From the NCBI GenBank assembly GCA_965215115.1, contig OZ244050.1, positions 1,922,001 through 1,986,000 of the forward strand: DNA of 64,000 bases, read 5' to 3'. A program made the position numbers and the translations under genes. Below, piece by piece: positions 10,467 to 18,425 of this stretch. The DNA is from CALDTK01 sp965215115 (lineage in GTDB: Bacteria; Bacteroidota; Bacteroidia; Chitinophagales; Saprospiraceae). Below the pieces are notes generated by a model. That model was not told the origin of the DNA. It saw nothing but the letters and a program-made list of their open reading frames with translations, and did no database searches. The stretch's first letter is position 1; each line of letters begins with the position of its first letter.

Positions 10467-10952
10467 ATGAATAAGTTATCCTTCCTTTCCGCCGTCCTGA
10501 CCCTCCTCTTCGCCGCCTGCCGAACGTCTGCTGGCGGCGGTCAAGAGGTGGTGCTCGACCTGTCCGAGCAGCGCGAGGTCGCAGCTATCCTACGTACGCT
10601 CAACGGCGAGACGCAGGCCTTCTGCCGGCGCGACCTCGAGGCCTGGCGCGAGTACTGGCTCCACGAGCCGGCGCTGGCGAAGACCTACATCAACTTCGCG
10701 GACGGTAGCCACGCCGAGCTGCTAGGCTGGGCGGAGATCGAGGCTTACGCCAAAACGTACATGGCCGAGCACCCCAACGTCGAGCCACCCCCGGAGCCAC
10801 TCGAATCGGTAGACGTTCGCCTCTACGCCAACGGCGCCTGGGTGAGCTTCGAGCAGGTGGACCCCTCGCGCGGGCGCAAACGCGAAACGCGACTCATGGA
10901 GAAGGTGGGCGGGGCGTGGCGGATCGCGGGGATGGGGACGGTGATTTATTAG
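10467..10952 (+). CDS. Lipoprotein with SnoaL/NTF2-like domain
   Basis: 161 residues from ATG at 10467 (a TTG nine bases earlier is also open). Lipobox LLFAAC puts the mature protein on a membrane. The rest fits an NTF2/SnoaL-like fold: an N-terminal helix, FCRRDLEAWREYWLHEPALAKTYI, then GWAEIEAYAKTY and a terminal beta strand WRIAGMGTVIY. The family includes small ligand-binding or isomerase-like proteins; no active site can be assigned. The stop overlaps the convergent GT4 gene. Element at 10743 with GTAA loop. Confidence 0.75.
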   Translation: MNKLSFLSAVLTLLFAACRTSAGGGQEVVLDLSEQREVAAILRTLNGETQAFCRRDLEAWREYWLHEPALAKTYINFADGSHAELLGWAEIEAYAKTYMAEHPNVEPPPEPLESVDVRLYANGAWVSFEQVDPSRGRKRETRLMEKVGGAWRIAGMGTVIY

Positions 10953-12070
10953 GGCTGTCGAGCTACCGCCAGCTCCACCGCCGGGAAGACTACGGCCGGT
11001 CGGCGCTTACTGAGGCCGGCTATGGCGGCGGCGTACACCCGCTCGTACCCATCCACCATCCGATCGATCGTGAAGTGGTCCTCGACCCAGGCGCGGGCGT
11101 TTCGCCGCGGGATCCGGAGGGCCGCCTCCATGGCCCCCGCGAGCGCCGGTACGTCTGCCCCGGGGACGATCCGCCCCGCCTGCGCCCCGATCACCTCGCG
11201 CACCGCGCCATTGTCGAAGGCCGCCACCGGTAGGCCACTCGCCATCGCCTCGACGGCCACCAGGCCGAAGGGCTCGTCCCACAGCGGCGTGAAGGCAAAG
11301 GCCCCCGCCCGACCCATCGCCGCGGCGAGTTCGTCGGCCGAGGCGTGGCCCCGGTAGCGGATGCGGTCCGAGAGGAAGGGACGGATCTCCGCGTCGAAGA
11401 AGGTGCGTTCCTCGACGGGGCCGTAGAGGTCGAGCGTGAGCCCGGCCATCGCCGCGGCGTGGACCGCCAGGTGCGGGCCCTTGTTGGGTGCGATGCGCCC
11501 GGCCCACAAGATCGAGCCGTCGCCACGCTCGTGGAAGGGCCAACGCGCGAGGTCGATGCCGTTGGGGACGATGTGCGCCTCCGGGGGCCACTCGCCCTTC
11601 CAGTAGCTCTTGGCGTGCGTGTGTGACGTTGCCGTAAAACGCGACCACGGGGCCACCCCCTCGTGCACGGCGCGCCGCAGCCAGTCGAAAGACGGGACGT
11701 GCAGCGAGGTGACCATCGGGATGCGTTGCGCACGCGCCAGGCGCGGCGGGTAGCGGTGCAGCGAGTTGTTGTGGACGATGTCGAAATCACGCTCCAGCAA
11801 GCGCTGCCCCGCCCGCGCGAAGGCCGCGTCGACGTGGTCGTTGAGGGCGTCCGTGCCGTGGTACTCGCGCATCGGGTAGTCGAGTTCGTAGTGGTGATCT
11901 ACGATGGGGTAGACGGGTACGCCTACCTCGCTATCGCCGGCGCCGTAGAGCGTCACCTCGTGTCCGCGATCGCGCAGGGCGTGCGCGAGGTGGTAGACGT
12001 GGGCCTCCATACCGCCCATGAACGGCTCTCGGATGGGGTAGCGGCTGTGGGCGAGGAGGGCGATGCGCAT
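10949..12070 (-). CDS. Glycosyltransferase family 4
   Basis: 373 residues, GT-B fold. The N-terminal acceptor domain begins MRIALLAHSRYPI with GGMEAHVYHLAHALRDRGHEV; the donor-binding domain has GSILWAGRIAPNKGPH and the EX7E motif in WDEPFGLVAVEAM. It transfers a sugar from an activated donor in the cytoplasm, retaining mechanism. It is last of four minus-strand glycosyltransferases, after a repeat-filled gap. An element copy at 11626 has an ACG/CGT stem. Confidence 0.9.
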   Translation of the reverse strand: MRIALLAHSRYPIREPFMGGMEAHVYHLAHALRDRGHEVTLYGAGDSEVGVPVYPIVDHHYELDYPMREYHGTDALNDHVDAAFARAGQRLLERDFDIVHNNSLHRYPPRLARAQRIPMVTSLHVPSFDWLRRAVHEGVAPWSRFTATSHTHAKSYWKGEWPPEAHIVPNGIDLARWPFHERGDGSILWAGRIAPNKGPHLAVHAAAMAGLTLDLYGPVEERTFFDAEIRPFLSDRIRYRGHASADELAAAMGRAGAFAFTPLWDEPFGLVAVEAMASGLPVAAFDNGAVREVIGAQAGRIVPGADVPALAGAMEAALRIPRRNARAWVEDHFTIDRMVDGYERVYAAAIAGLSKRRPAVVFPAVELAVARQP

Positions 12071-12078
12071 GGGAGGTG

Positions 12079-12236
12079 TTTGGGGTGCGGGGTGCGGGGG
12101 TGCCTAGGTGCGGGGTGCCTAGGTGCAGGGTGCCTAGGTGCAGGGTGCGGGGTGCCTAGGTGCGGGGTGCGGGGTGCGCACCCAGGCACCCAGGCACCCA
12201 CGCACCCACGCACCCAGGCACCCACGCACCCCACCC
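12079..12236. repeat. GGGTGC / GCACCC repeat array forming one large inverted repeat
   Basis: From 12079 to 12178 the plus strand is built of GGGTGCGGGGTGC and GGTGCCTAGGTGC units; from 12178 to 12233 it is built of the complementary GCACCCAGGCACC and GCACCCACGC units. The two halves can pair into a stem of about 50 bp. It fills the gap between two glycosyltransferase genes and may terminate transcription or be length-variable. Confidence 0.8.
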
Positions 12237-12238
12237 CT

Positions 12239-13267
12239 TCACACTCCACTCGGCTGTAGGAGTTCCTTTTGCTTTACCCTCACCGTGGCGTTGACTTCGT
12301 GGTAGGACAGGGCGCGGCCGAGCTTGCGCTCTTCCAAGATTTTCAGAACCCGCGTCGTGCTCGCGTAGGGCATGTCGCCCTCCTGGCGGCAGAGGGCGTA
12401 CTCGGCCTCGCCGGGCTGCCGGATGACCTCGAGGCCGTCCGGGCCGTCGGCGATGAGGCCCATCTCCCGGAAGGCGTAGAGCCAGTGCTCCATCGTGCGG
12501 TGGCCCCACTTCTCGGCGAAGCGGTTGGTGTTGCGCAGTACGGACTCCACGTGGTGGACCGGCGGCATGGCGTGCGTGTGGAACTGGTGGTACACCCGGG
12601 CCCCGCGCACCCACCAGATCGGGATGTCGCGCTCGACGAGCGTACGGCCGTAGTCCGTGTCCTCGCCGCCGTACCCCGTGTAGCCCTCGTCGAAGCCCCC
12701 GGACCGCGCCCAGTCCCCGCGGTGCATCGCGAAGTTGAGCGACCAAAAGCAGCGGTAGTCGGTGCAGGTCTCGCGCGCGGCCTCCGGCGGGCCCTGCCGG
12801 TCGCAGTGCTTCTGCGCCACGGCGTCGAAGTCGGCGTAGGTCCAGCCGGCGCGGTTGGCGCCCTCGGGGAGGTAGAGCACCTCGCCCATCATCACGCCCA
12901 GCCCGGCGCGGGCCTCGCGGGCGTAGTCGGCCACGAGGGTCGGGCCGGGGACGCAGTCCACGTCCACGAACGCGATCACGTCGTGGCGCGCCGCGTCGGC
13001 GACGGTATTGCGGGCGCGGGCCAGCGGGAGCGACGCGCCGTTGTCGATGTGGATCTGGCGGATGGGGAAGCCCGTAGCCGGCAACTCGTAAGGCTCATCC
13101 TGCATGAGGCCGACGATGAGTTCGGCGGGGGCCAGGGTCTGGCGCGCGAGGCCCGCGACGACGTTGGCGAGGTGGCCCTCGCGACCGCGCGCGATCGTGA
13201 CGACGGAGACGGCCGACTCGGGGCGCGAGCTGCTCGCGGTGTGAGGTAAGGTGGGGTTTGGTATCAT
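12239..13267 (-). CDS. Glycosyltransferase family 2 with GT7 C-terminal segment
   Basis: 342 residues. GT-A fold: SVVTIARGREGHLANVVAGLARQTL at the N-terminus, metal-binding DXD-like FVDVDCVP, and the C-terminal galactosyltransferase-like region SLNFAMHRGDWARSGGFDEGYTGYGGEDTDYGRTL, the hallmark of the GT7C segment. Inverting sugar transfer is expected. ATG overlaps the stop of the preceding gene by ATGA-type overlap, so translation is coupled. No hairpin element seen. Confidence 0.9.
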   Translation of the reverse strand: MIPNPTLPHTASSSRPESAVSVVTIARGREGHLANVVAGLARQTLAPAELIVGLMQDEPYELPATGFPIRQIHIDNGASLPLARARNTVADAARHDVIAFVDVDCVPGPTLVADYAREARAGLGVMMGEVLYLPEGANRAGWTYADFDAVAQKHCDRQGPPEAARETCTDYRCFWSLNFAMHRGDWARSGGFDEGYTGYGGEDTDYGRTLVERDIPIWWVRGARVYHQFHTHAMPPVHHVESVLRNTNRFAEKWGHRTMEHWLYAFREMGLIADGPDGLEVIRQPGEAEYALCRQEGDMPYASTTRVLKILEERKLGRALSYHEVNATVRVKQKELLQPSGV

Positions 13268-14469
13268 ACTGCGTGTTCGTTCGTAGTTTGGGGTACGGCG
13301 CCGGCGCGCGGGGCGCGATCAGTCCACAGGGCCGTCGCGAGGCCGTCGAGCCAGCGCGCGGCTTCCCGCGCCGGGGCCGGGTCGATGCAGGCGCGCTGCT
13401 CGTCGGGTCGGTGGGCGTCCCGGGCGGCGGCGATGGCGTGGCGCCAGGCCTGCGCCGAGGAGGGCGGGTGCGGCTCGTGGTGCGCGACGCCGGCGCGGGC
13501 GAGGGCCTTGGCCTTCTCGACCTGCTCGTCGAAGTAGCGCCACTCCGGGATCGCGATCCAGGGGCGGGCCGCGCTGAGGACCATGGCGCAGGTGGTGTTC
13601 CCGGTCGAGGCGACGACGAGGTCGGCCGCGGCGATGTAGTCCTCGGGGTTGTCGACCCACCCGGCGAAGGTGAGGTTGGTGGGCGTGGTGGCGTGCCAGT
13701 CCGCGGGCGCGCTCCCGATCACGATCCACCGGGCCCCGGGGGTCGCGCGCGCGCCGACGCCGAGGGGCGCGGTGCGAAAGCCGTTGCCGCCGGCCCCCGA
13801 GACGACCAGGAAGCACTCCTCATCTTCGCTCATGCCGAGTCGCCGACGGGCCTCCGCGCGGGTCGGCACCTCGACGCGGACCCCGAGGCCCGGCGCGAAG
13901 TGCGTCCGCGCCAGCCAGCCCGCGTCCCAGTCGGGCTGCGCGAGAGACGGGTGGAAGGGCGCGAGCACGCCGGCCGCCCCGTCGAGCGCCGCGCGGTGAC
14001 CGGGGTCGTTGCGCCTGCCGTGCTGGAGGGCCACCACGTGCGGTACGCTCATCAGGCGGGCCAGCTGCGCCACCTCCGCACTTACGTCACACACGACGAG
14101 GGCCGGGTCGCAGGTCCACATCCACGCCGCCATCCGCCCCATCGCCTCGCGGATGCCGGGCCACCCGATGGGCGCGCAGTGCACGGTGTCGGGCTGCGGG
14201 ACCTCGTCCATGGCCCGCTCCTCGCCGGTCGGCTCGAACAGGGAAGGGATCTCGACGACCTCGACGTGGGGCGGGGCGGCGTCGAAGAGGGCCGCTTTCG
14301 CGCAAAACACCGTGACCGGTCGCGACGGCGGCAGTGCACGCAGCAAATCCAGCGTGCGCTCGGCGTGCCCGCGACCCTGGTGGTGGACGAACCAACCGAT
14401 GGGGCGGGGTTGCCGACGGACCAGGTGCTCACGTTCCGGTGCCCCGAAGGCCTCGCTCAGGACGGTCAC
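13264..14469 (-). CDS. MurG-like / GT1-type glycosyltransferase
   Basis: 401 residues. GT-B fold resembling MurG and UDP-glycosyltransferases: IGWFVHHQGRGHAERTLDLLRAL at the N-terminus, and a C-terminal donor domain with FLVVSGAGGNGFRTA and ADLVVASTGNTTCAMVLSAARPWIAIPEW, where a Gly/Asn-rich loop and the following Glu bind the nucleotide sugar. It overlaps both neighbours by four bases. The cluster of GT genes suggests assembly of one soluble glycoside or a surface glycan. Element at 14293 with CGC/GCG stem. Confidence 0.8.
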   Translation of the reverse strand: MTVLSEAFGAPEREHLVRRQPRPIGWFVHHQGRGHAERTLDLLRALPPSRPVTVFCAKAALFDAAPPHVEVVEIPSLFEPTGEERAMDEVPQPDTVHCAPIGWPGIREAMGRMAAWMWTCDPALVVCDVSAEVAQLARLMSVPHVVALQHGRRNDPGHRAALDGAAGVLAPFHPSLAQPDWDAGWLARTHFAPGLGVRVEVPTRAEARRRLGMSEDEECFLVVSGAGGNGFRTAPLGVGARATPGARWIVIGSAPADWHATTPTNLTFAGWVDNPEDYIAAADLVVASTGNTTCAMVLSAARPWIAIPEWRYFDEQVEKAKALARAGVAHHEPHPPSSAQAWRHAIAAARDAHRPDEQRACIDPAPAREAARWLDGLATALWTDRAPRAGAVPQTTNEHAV

Positions 14470-16781
14470 GCCGCAAGGACTTTGGCCACGGCTTTCGCCA
14501 AAACGTTTGTGTTGGCGCTCTCTCTCGCCAAAACGTCAATGTCGGCGTTCTCTCCGCGAGTGTCCGCGCCGCCATTCGCCCCGTAGGCCCTCGCTCCAGG
14601 GATGGCCGCGGCTTCCGCCAAAACCACCTGGCCGCCGTCCACCCTTTTACCGCCGCTGTGGCCCGTCGTCGGGTGGCTACTCGTTTTGGCGGAAGCTGGG
14701 CCGTAACCGAGCCCCGCCAAAGCCTCGACGATACCCTCGGCGTGCGGGGCCCGCGTGCGGATGACGTGCTCGCCGGTGAGGTCGTCGAGTTCCGGGAGCG
14801 CGTTCGCGACGACGACGGCGCGGCCGGCGGCGCGCAACATCGCGGCGTCGTTGCCGCTGTCCCCGCAGGCGATGCAGTCCGCCGCCGTGAGGTCCCAGCG
14901 CCGGGCGACGAACGCAAGCGCGGCGGCCTTGTCGACCCCGGCGGGCGTCACGTCGATGTAGCGACCGTGCGAGTAGGTCACGGTGGTAGCGAGCCCGGCT
15001 GCGGCGAGGGTCTCGCGGACGCGTCGCGCGTCGTCGGCGTCTCCGAGGAGGCTCAACTTCCAGCGGCGTTGCTCTACGTCGCGCTGGAAGGTGAAGGCCC
15101 CGCGGTGTAAGGTTTTGGCGACAGCCGTACGGTCCCAACCCCGCGAGACGTGCGCCGCGTAGGCCCCGTCGAGCTGTAGGCGACCGCGCTCGTCCGGGAC
15201 GTGGATCTCGGTCCCGACGGCCGTCACGAAGGCATCCGGCGCGGGGAGGCTCCAGCGGTGCATGATGCGGCGCGCCTCCGGGAGGGAGCGGCCGGTGGAC
15301 AGCACGAAGGGCAGGGGTTTGCTGCGCAGGACGTCGTGCAGCGCCAGGACGCCCCCGCGAGAACCCGTGAGCGTGCCGTCCATGTCCGACACCAACACGT
15401 GGCGTACGGCGGGGCGGCGGGCGGTGGCCCGGACGGCGAGCCCACCCGGGGCAAATTGGCTGAGGGGCAGGCCAGCGGCGCCGTAGACTGAACCGGCCGC
15501 GGGGTGCGAAAGCGAAGCGTAGGTGGCCAGCGAGTGCCGGGCGTACGTCTCCCAGGAGTAGTCGCCGAGGCCCCGCGCGAGTGCTGCGTCGAGGGCGTTG
15601 CGGTAGGCGAAATCCGTGATCGTCCGCAGGATGGCCCCGCCGATGGCGCTCGCGTCCGAAGGGTCGACGAGGGTGCCGTGGCGCAGGTCGCCGAGGATGT
15701 CACACGGGCCGCCGCACTCGGTGGCGACGACGGGCAGGCCGTGCGCGGCGGCCTCGAGCAAGGTGAGGCCGAAGGGTTCGTGGAGGGCGGGATTGACGAA
15801 GCACCCCCCGGTAGCTGCGGCGAGGCGGTAGAGTTGCGGGACCTCGTGGGGCCGGTGGCGTTTCGGGAGGGCGACGCGGCCGTAGAGGTCGTGCGCGTCG
15901 ACGGCGTGGAGGAGCTCGCTGATCACGGTCTGTTGCTCGGCGGCGCCGTCGTCGGGGCCGTCGCGCAGGCCGGCGACGATGGCGAGGTTGGCGATGTCGC
16001 GGAGGCCGGGGGTTTTGGCGAAAGCCGTCACGAGCGCGACCAGGTTTTTCTTCGCTACCGGCCGCGCGATGGCGAGGACCAGCGGGCGGTCGGGATGGCG
16101 CAGGAAGGGCGCGAGGAGGGCCTCGGCACCGGCGGTGCCGCCGCCGCCGGGCGTGAGGTAGACCCCCGGCGAGACGCGGTAGGTGCGCCCGGCGGCCTCG
16201 GCGCCGTAGCTGCAGAGCTGGCGCTCGGCCTCGTCGCGCGAGGAGACGATGATGGCGTCGGCCTCGGCGATGGCGCGGCGCTCACGGGCGATGCGTCGCT
16301 CGAGGCCGGGGCCACCGAGGCCGCACTCGCGTTTGCCGAGGGCCAGGGAGTGCGGCGTGTACACCACGGGGACGCCGAAGCGCTCGCGGGCGGCCAGGGC
16401 GATCTGGGCGGCGTCGGCGAAGTGGGCGTGGACGAGGTCGGGCAGGGGGCCGGTGGCGAGGAGGGTCAGGAAAGATTCGGTGAGTTCGGGCAGGGCCGCG
16501 AGCAGGTCCTCCTTCTCGAGGTAGGCCGCGCCACCGCCGGTGATTCGGCGGATGTGGACCTTGGCGTCGATTCGCTCGACGGCCTGGGTGTACGCCGGGC
16601 CGAAGCGGGGCTCGTCGAAAGCGCGGGTCACGAGGTCGATCCGGGCGACTCCCGGGCGGCGGGCCTGCGCGAGGGCGGCGCCGAGGAGGTAGGCGAGGTG
16701 TCCGCCGGTGTCCGCGGTGATGCCGTAGCGCACGGGGGGCGCGGCGAGGCATCCCCCGAGGGCGAGGTGTACGATGTGCAT
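14466..16781 (-). CDS. Sucrose-phosphate synthase-like GT4 fused to HAD phosphatase
   Basis: 771 residues from ATG at 16781 (MHIVHLALGG); the frame is open further upstream but that part is low-complexity. N-terminal GT-B domain: GGHLAYLLGAALAQA as in sucrose-phosphate synthases, VYTPHSLALGKRE, IARPVAKKNL, and EX7E in HEPFGLTLLEAAAHG. From about residue 460 a HAD-IIB domain follows with DMDGTLTGS (DxDxT), a conserved Lys region and GDSGNDAAML. This is the layout of bidomain SPS-SPP enzymes that make sucrose or a similar glucoside as an osmolyte. The last ~80 residues are not part of either domain and are built around four hairpin elements (14491, 14523, 14611, 14683). Donor and acceptor are inferred. 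Confidence 0.8.
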   Translation of the reverse strand: MHIVHLALGGCLAAPPVRYGITADTGGHLAYLLGAALAQARRPGVARIDLVTRAFDEPRFGPAYTQAVERIDAKVHIRRITGGGAAYLEKEDLLAALPELTESFLTLLATGPLPDLVHAHFADAAQIALAARERFGVPVVYTPHSLALGKRECGLGGPGLERRIARERRAIAEADAIIVSSRDEAERQLCSYGAEAAGRTYRVSPGVYLTPGGGGTAGAEALLAPFLRHPDRPLVLAIARPVAKKNLVALVTAFAKTPGLRDIANLAIVAGLRDGPDDGAAEQQTVISELLHAVDAHDLYGRVALPKRHRPHEVPQLYRLAAATGGCFVNPALHEPFGLTLLEAAAHGLPVVATECGGPCDILGDLRHGTLVDPSDASAIGGAILRTITDFAYRNALDAALARGLGDYSWETYARHSLATYASLSHPAAGSVYGAAGLPLSQFAPGGLAVRATARRPAVRHVLVSDMDGTLTGSRGGVLALHDVLRSKPLPFVLSTGRSLPEARRIMHRWSLPAPDAFVTAVGTEIHVPDERGRLQLDGAYAAHVSRGWDRTAVAKTLHRGAFTFQRDVEQRRWKLSLLGDADDARRVRETLAAAGLATTVTYSHGRYIDVTPAGVDKAAALAFVARRWDLTAADCIACGDSGNDAAMLRAAGRAVVVANALPELDDLTGEHVIRTRAPHAEGIVEALAGLGYGPASAKTSSHPTTGHSGGKRVDGGQVVLAEAAAIPGARAYGANGGADTRGENADIDVLARESANTNVLAKAVAKVLAA

Positions 16782-17000
16782 GTAGGGCTGCGGGTCGCTA
16801 GTGGTCTGTTGGGTGTGCGACTGGGCAACGAGGGGGGAGGGCGAGGGTTTATGACGTTGGGGAAATACCTGGGGTGGGGTATCGAGTGATGAGGACAGAA
16901 AGGAGAAGTGTCGGGGGGGGGGGCGCTGCATTCGGCTCCTCCTTACCCCGTTCATCGACTTTTTCCCTACGTACGTCGAGCAACTGTCCATAACCGACTA

Positions 17001-17022
17001 CTATGCATAGCCAAGTACTTGG
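17001..17022. promoter_or_regulatory. Two abutting perfect palindromes upstream of padR
   Basis: CTATGCATAG (17001-17010) and CCAAGTACTTGG (17011-17022) are each perfectly palindromic and directly adjacent, ending 20 bases before the PadR start and overlapping where a promoter should lie. PadR proteins are dimers that usually repress their own operon, so this is a likely autoregulatory operator. Confidence 0.6.
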
Positions 17023-17042
17023 ATTGTGACGTTGTTTGCGTC

Positions 17043-17387
17043 ATGAACATCGAGAACACCAAGGCCCAACTCCGCAAGGGCGCCCTCGAGCTCGTCGCCC
17101 TCAGCATCATCCGCCAGGAGGGGGAGGCCTACCCGACCGACATCATCAACCGACTCAAGGAGTCCGAGCTGATCGTCGTGGAGGGGACGCTCTACCCCCT
17201 ACTGAGTCGCCTGAAAGTGGGAGGCCTCCTCGACTACGTCTGGCGCGAGAGCACCAGCGGACCGCCGCGCAAGTACTACCGACTCACGCCCTCGGGCGAG
17301 ACCTTCCTCAACGAACTCCACTCCAGTTGGCGCTCCCTCGCGGAGGCCGTCGACAACACCACCAAAACCCTTTCTTACCATGAATAA
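17043..17387 (+). CDS. PadR-family transcriptional regulator
   Basis: 114 residues, starting MNIENTKAQLRKGALELVALSII. Winged-helix domain with GEAYPTDIINRLKESELIVVEGTLYPLLSRLKVGGLLDYVWRES and the wing PPRKYYRLTPSGE, typical of short PadR proteins. The reading frame is open upstream, but this ATG begins the conserved domain and is preceded four bases away by TTGTTTG. It overlaps the PspC gene by eight bases, the usual PadR-PspC pairing in Bacteroidota, where it probably represses this envelope-stress-type operon. Confidence 0.92.
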   Translation: MNIENTKAQLRKGALELVALSIIRQEGEAYPTDIINRLKESELIVVEGTLYPLLSRLKVGGLLDYVWRESTSGPPRKYYRLTPSGETFLNELHSSWRSLAEAVDNTTKTLSYHE

Positions 17388-18165
17388 AGTAATCCAAGTC
17401 AACCTCGGCGGCCTCCCCTTCACCTTCGACGAGGACGCGTACGCCGACCTCGACGACTACCTCGCGCGCCTCGACGGCTACTTCCGCGGGAGCCCCGGCC
17501 ACGCCGAGATCATGAGCGACATCGAGTCGCGCCTCGGCGAACTCTTCAGCCAGGGCACCAAAGGCCGCGCCATCGTCGGCACGAGCGATGTCTCGGCCGC
17601 GATCGCCACCCTCGGCCAGCCCGAAGACCTCGGCGCCGGCGTAGTCGACGACGACGACGACGGGGAGGAAGTCGTGCACGAGCGCAGCCAGCGCCACGAC
17701 CGTCGCCGCGCCAGGCGCGAGAAGTCCTACGGCTACAGCAGCTACGGCAGGCGCCTGATGCGCGACCCGGAGGACAAGGTCGTGAGCGGGGTCTGCTCCG
17801 GGCTGGCCGCCTACTTCGGGACGGATACCGTCTGGGTCCGCGTGGCCTTCGCGGCGGCCTTCTTCGGCGCGGGCGTCGGACTCCTGCCCTACATCATCCT
17901 CTGGATCGTGATGCCGGAGGCGCACACGGCCGCCGACCGCCTCGCGATGCGCGGAGCGCCCCTCGACCTAAAGTCCATCTCGGACCAGGTCGAGTACGAG
18001 GCCACGCAGTTCGGTGACCGCGTCCGCGACTGGGGCGATGACGTCAAGCGCAACGGTTGGCAGAATCCTTTCCACAGCAATGGCAAGGGGTCACGCAACC
18101 AGCGTCCGGCCAGGAATGGCGGGGAGGCGCGCAAGCGCTACAGCGACGAGGGCTACGTGGCGTAG
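17380..18165 (+). CDS. PspC-domain membrane protein
   Basis: 261 residues. The N-terminal ~100 residues (FTFDEDAYADLDDYLARLDGYFRG and EIMSDIESRLGELF) are the HAAS-type signalling/anchor region found before PspC. The PspC domain is at about 125-185: RRLMRDPEDKVVSGVCSGLAAYFGTD, then a transmembrane helix with a second at LLPYIILWIVMPEA. The C-terminal tail is hydrophilic. PspC proteins sense or answer envelope stress in the inner membrane. Co-translated with the PadR regulator. No hairpin element is present in this operon. Confidence 0.88.
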   Translation: MNKVIQVNLGGLPFTFDEDAYADLDDYLARLDGYFRGSPGHAEIMSDIESRLGELFSQGTKGRAIVGTSDVSAAIATLGQPEDLGAGVVDDDDDGEEVVHERSQRHDRRRARREKSYGYSSYGRRLMRDPEDKVVSGVCSGLAAYFGTDTVWVRVAFAAAFFGAGVGLLPYIILWIVMPEAHTAADRLAMRGAPLDLKSISDQVEYEATQFGDRVRDWGDDVKRNGWQNPFHSNGKGSRNQRPARNGGEARKRYSDEGYVA

Positions 18166-18425
18166 GGCGCGGGGGGCGCGTTCGACTGGCTCCAGCCAGT
18201 GCGCCCTCGGCCGATCGAGAAACCTTCTCACGGGCGCGTCCGGCTTCGGCCGGGCGCGCCCTTCTTTCGTTCGCTCTGTCTTACGTTCGCTTTGGCCTTC
18301 CTTTCGTTCGCCCTGCCTTTCCCTTTCGTTCGCTCCGCTCGCGGTCCCTCGCGGGGGTTGCGAGCGGAGCTCGTCGAACCGACCCCCGCGAGGGCCCGCG
18401 AGCGGAGCTCAGCTGACGCGGCCTC
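18166..18425. repeat. Intergenic hairpins and TTCGTTCGC repeats
   Basis: Holds a CTGGCTCCAGCCAG hairpin near 18187, several TTCGTTCGC words between 18267 and 18342, and a strong inverted pair CTCGCGGGGGT / ACCCCCGCGAG around 18349-18401 flanked by repeats of GCGAGCGGAGCT. It lies between two convergent genes, so terminator structure for both directions is the simplest reading. No gene seen. Confidence 0.6.

Noticed and set aside
8472..10474. Very long overlapping frames on both strands across the GH140 and AraC genes
   Set aside because: High GC gives few stops in wrong frames; the translations are Arg/Pro/Ala-rich low-complexity, while the annotated frames show family motifs and signal peptides.
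15504..16889. Long plus-strand frame opposite the SPS-like gene
   Set aside because: No motifs, Gly/Val/Glu-biased shadow translation; the minus strand codes two well-conserved domains.
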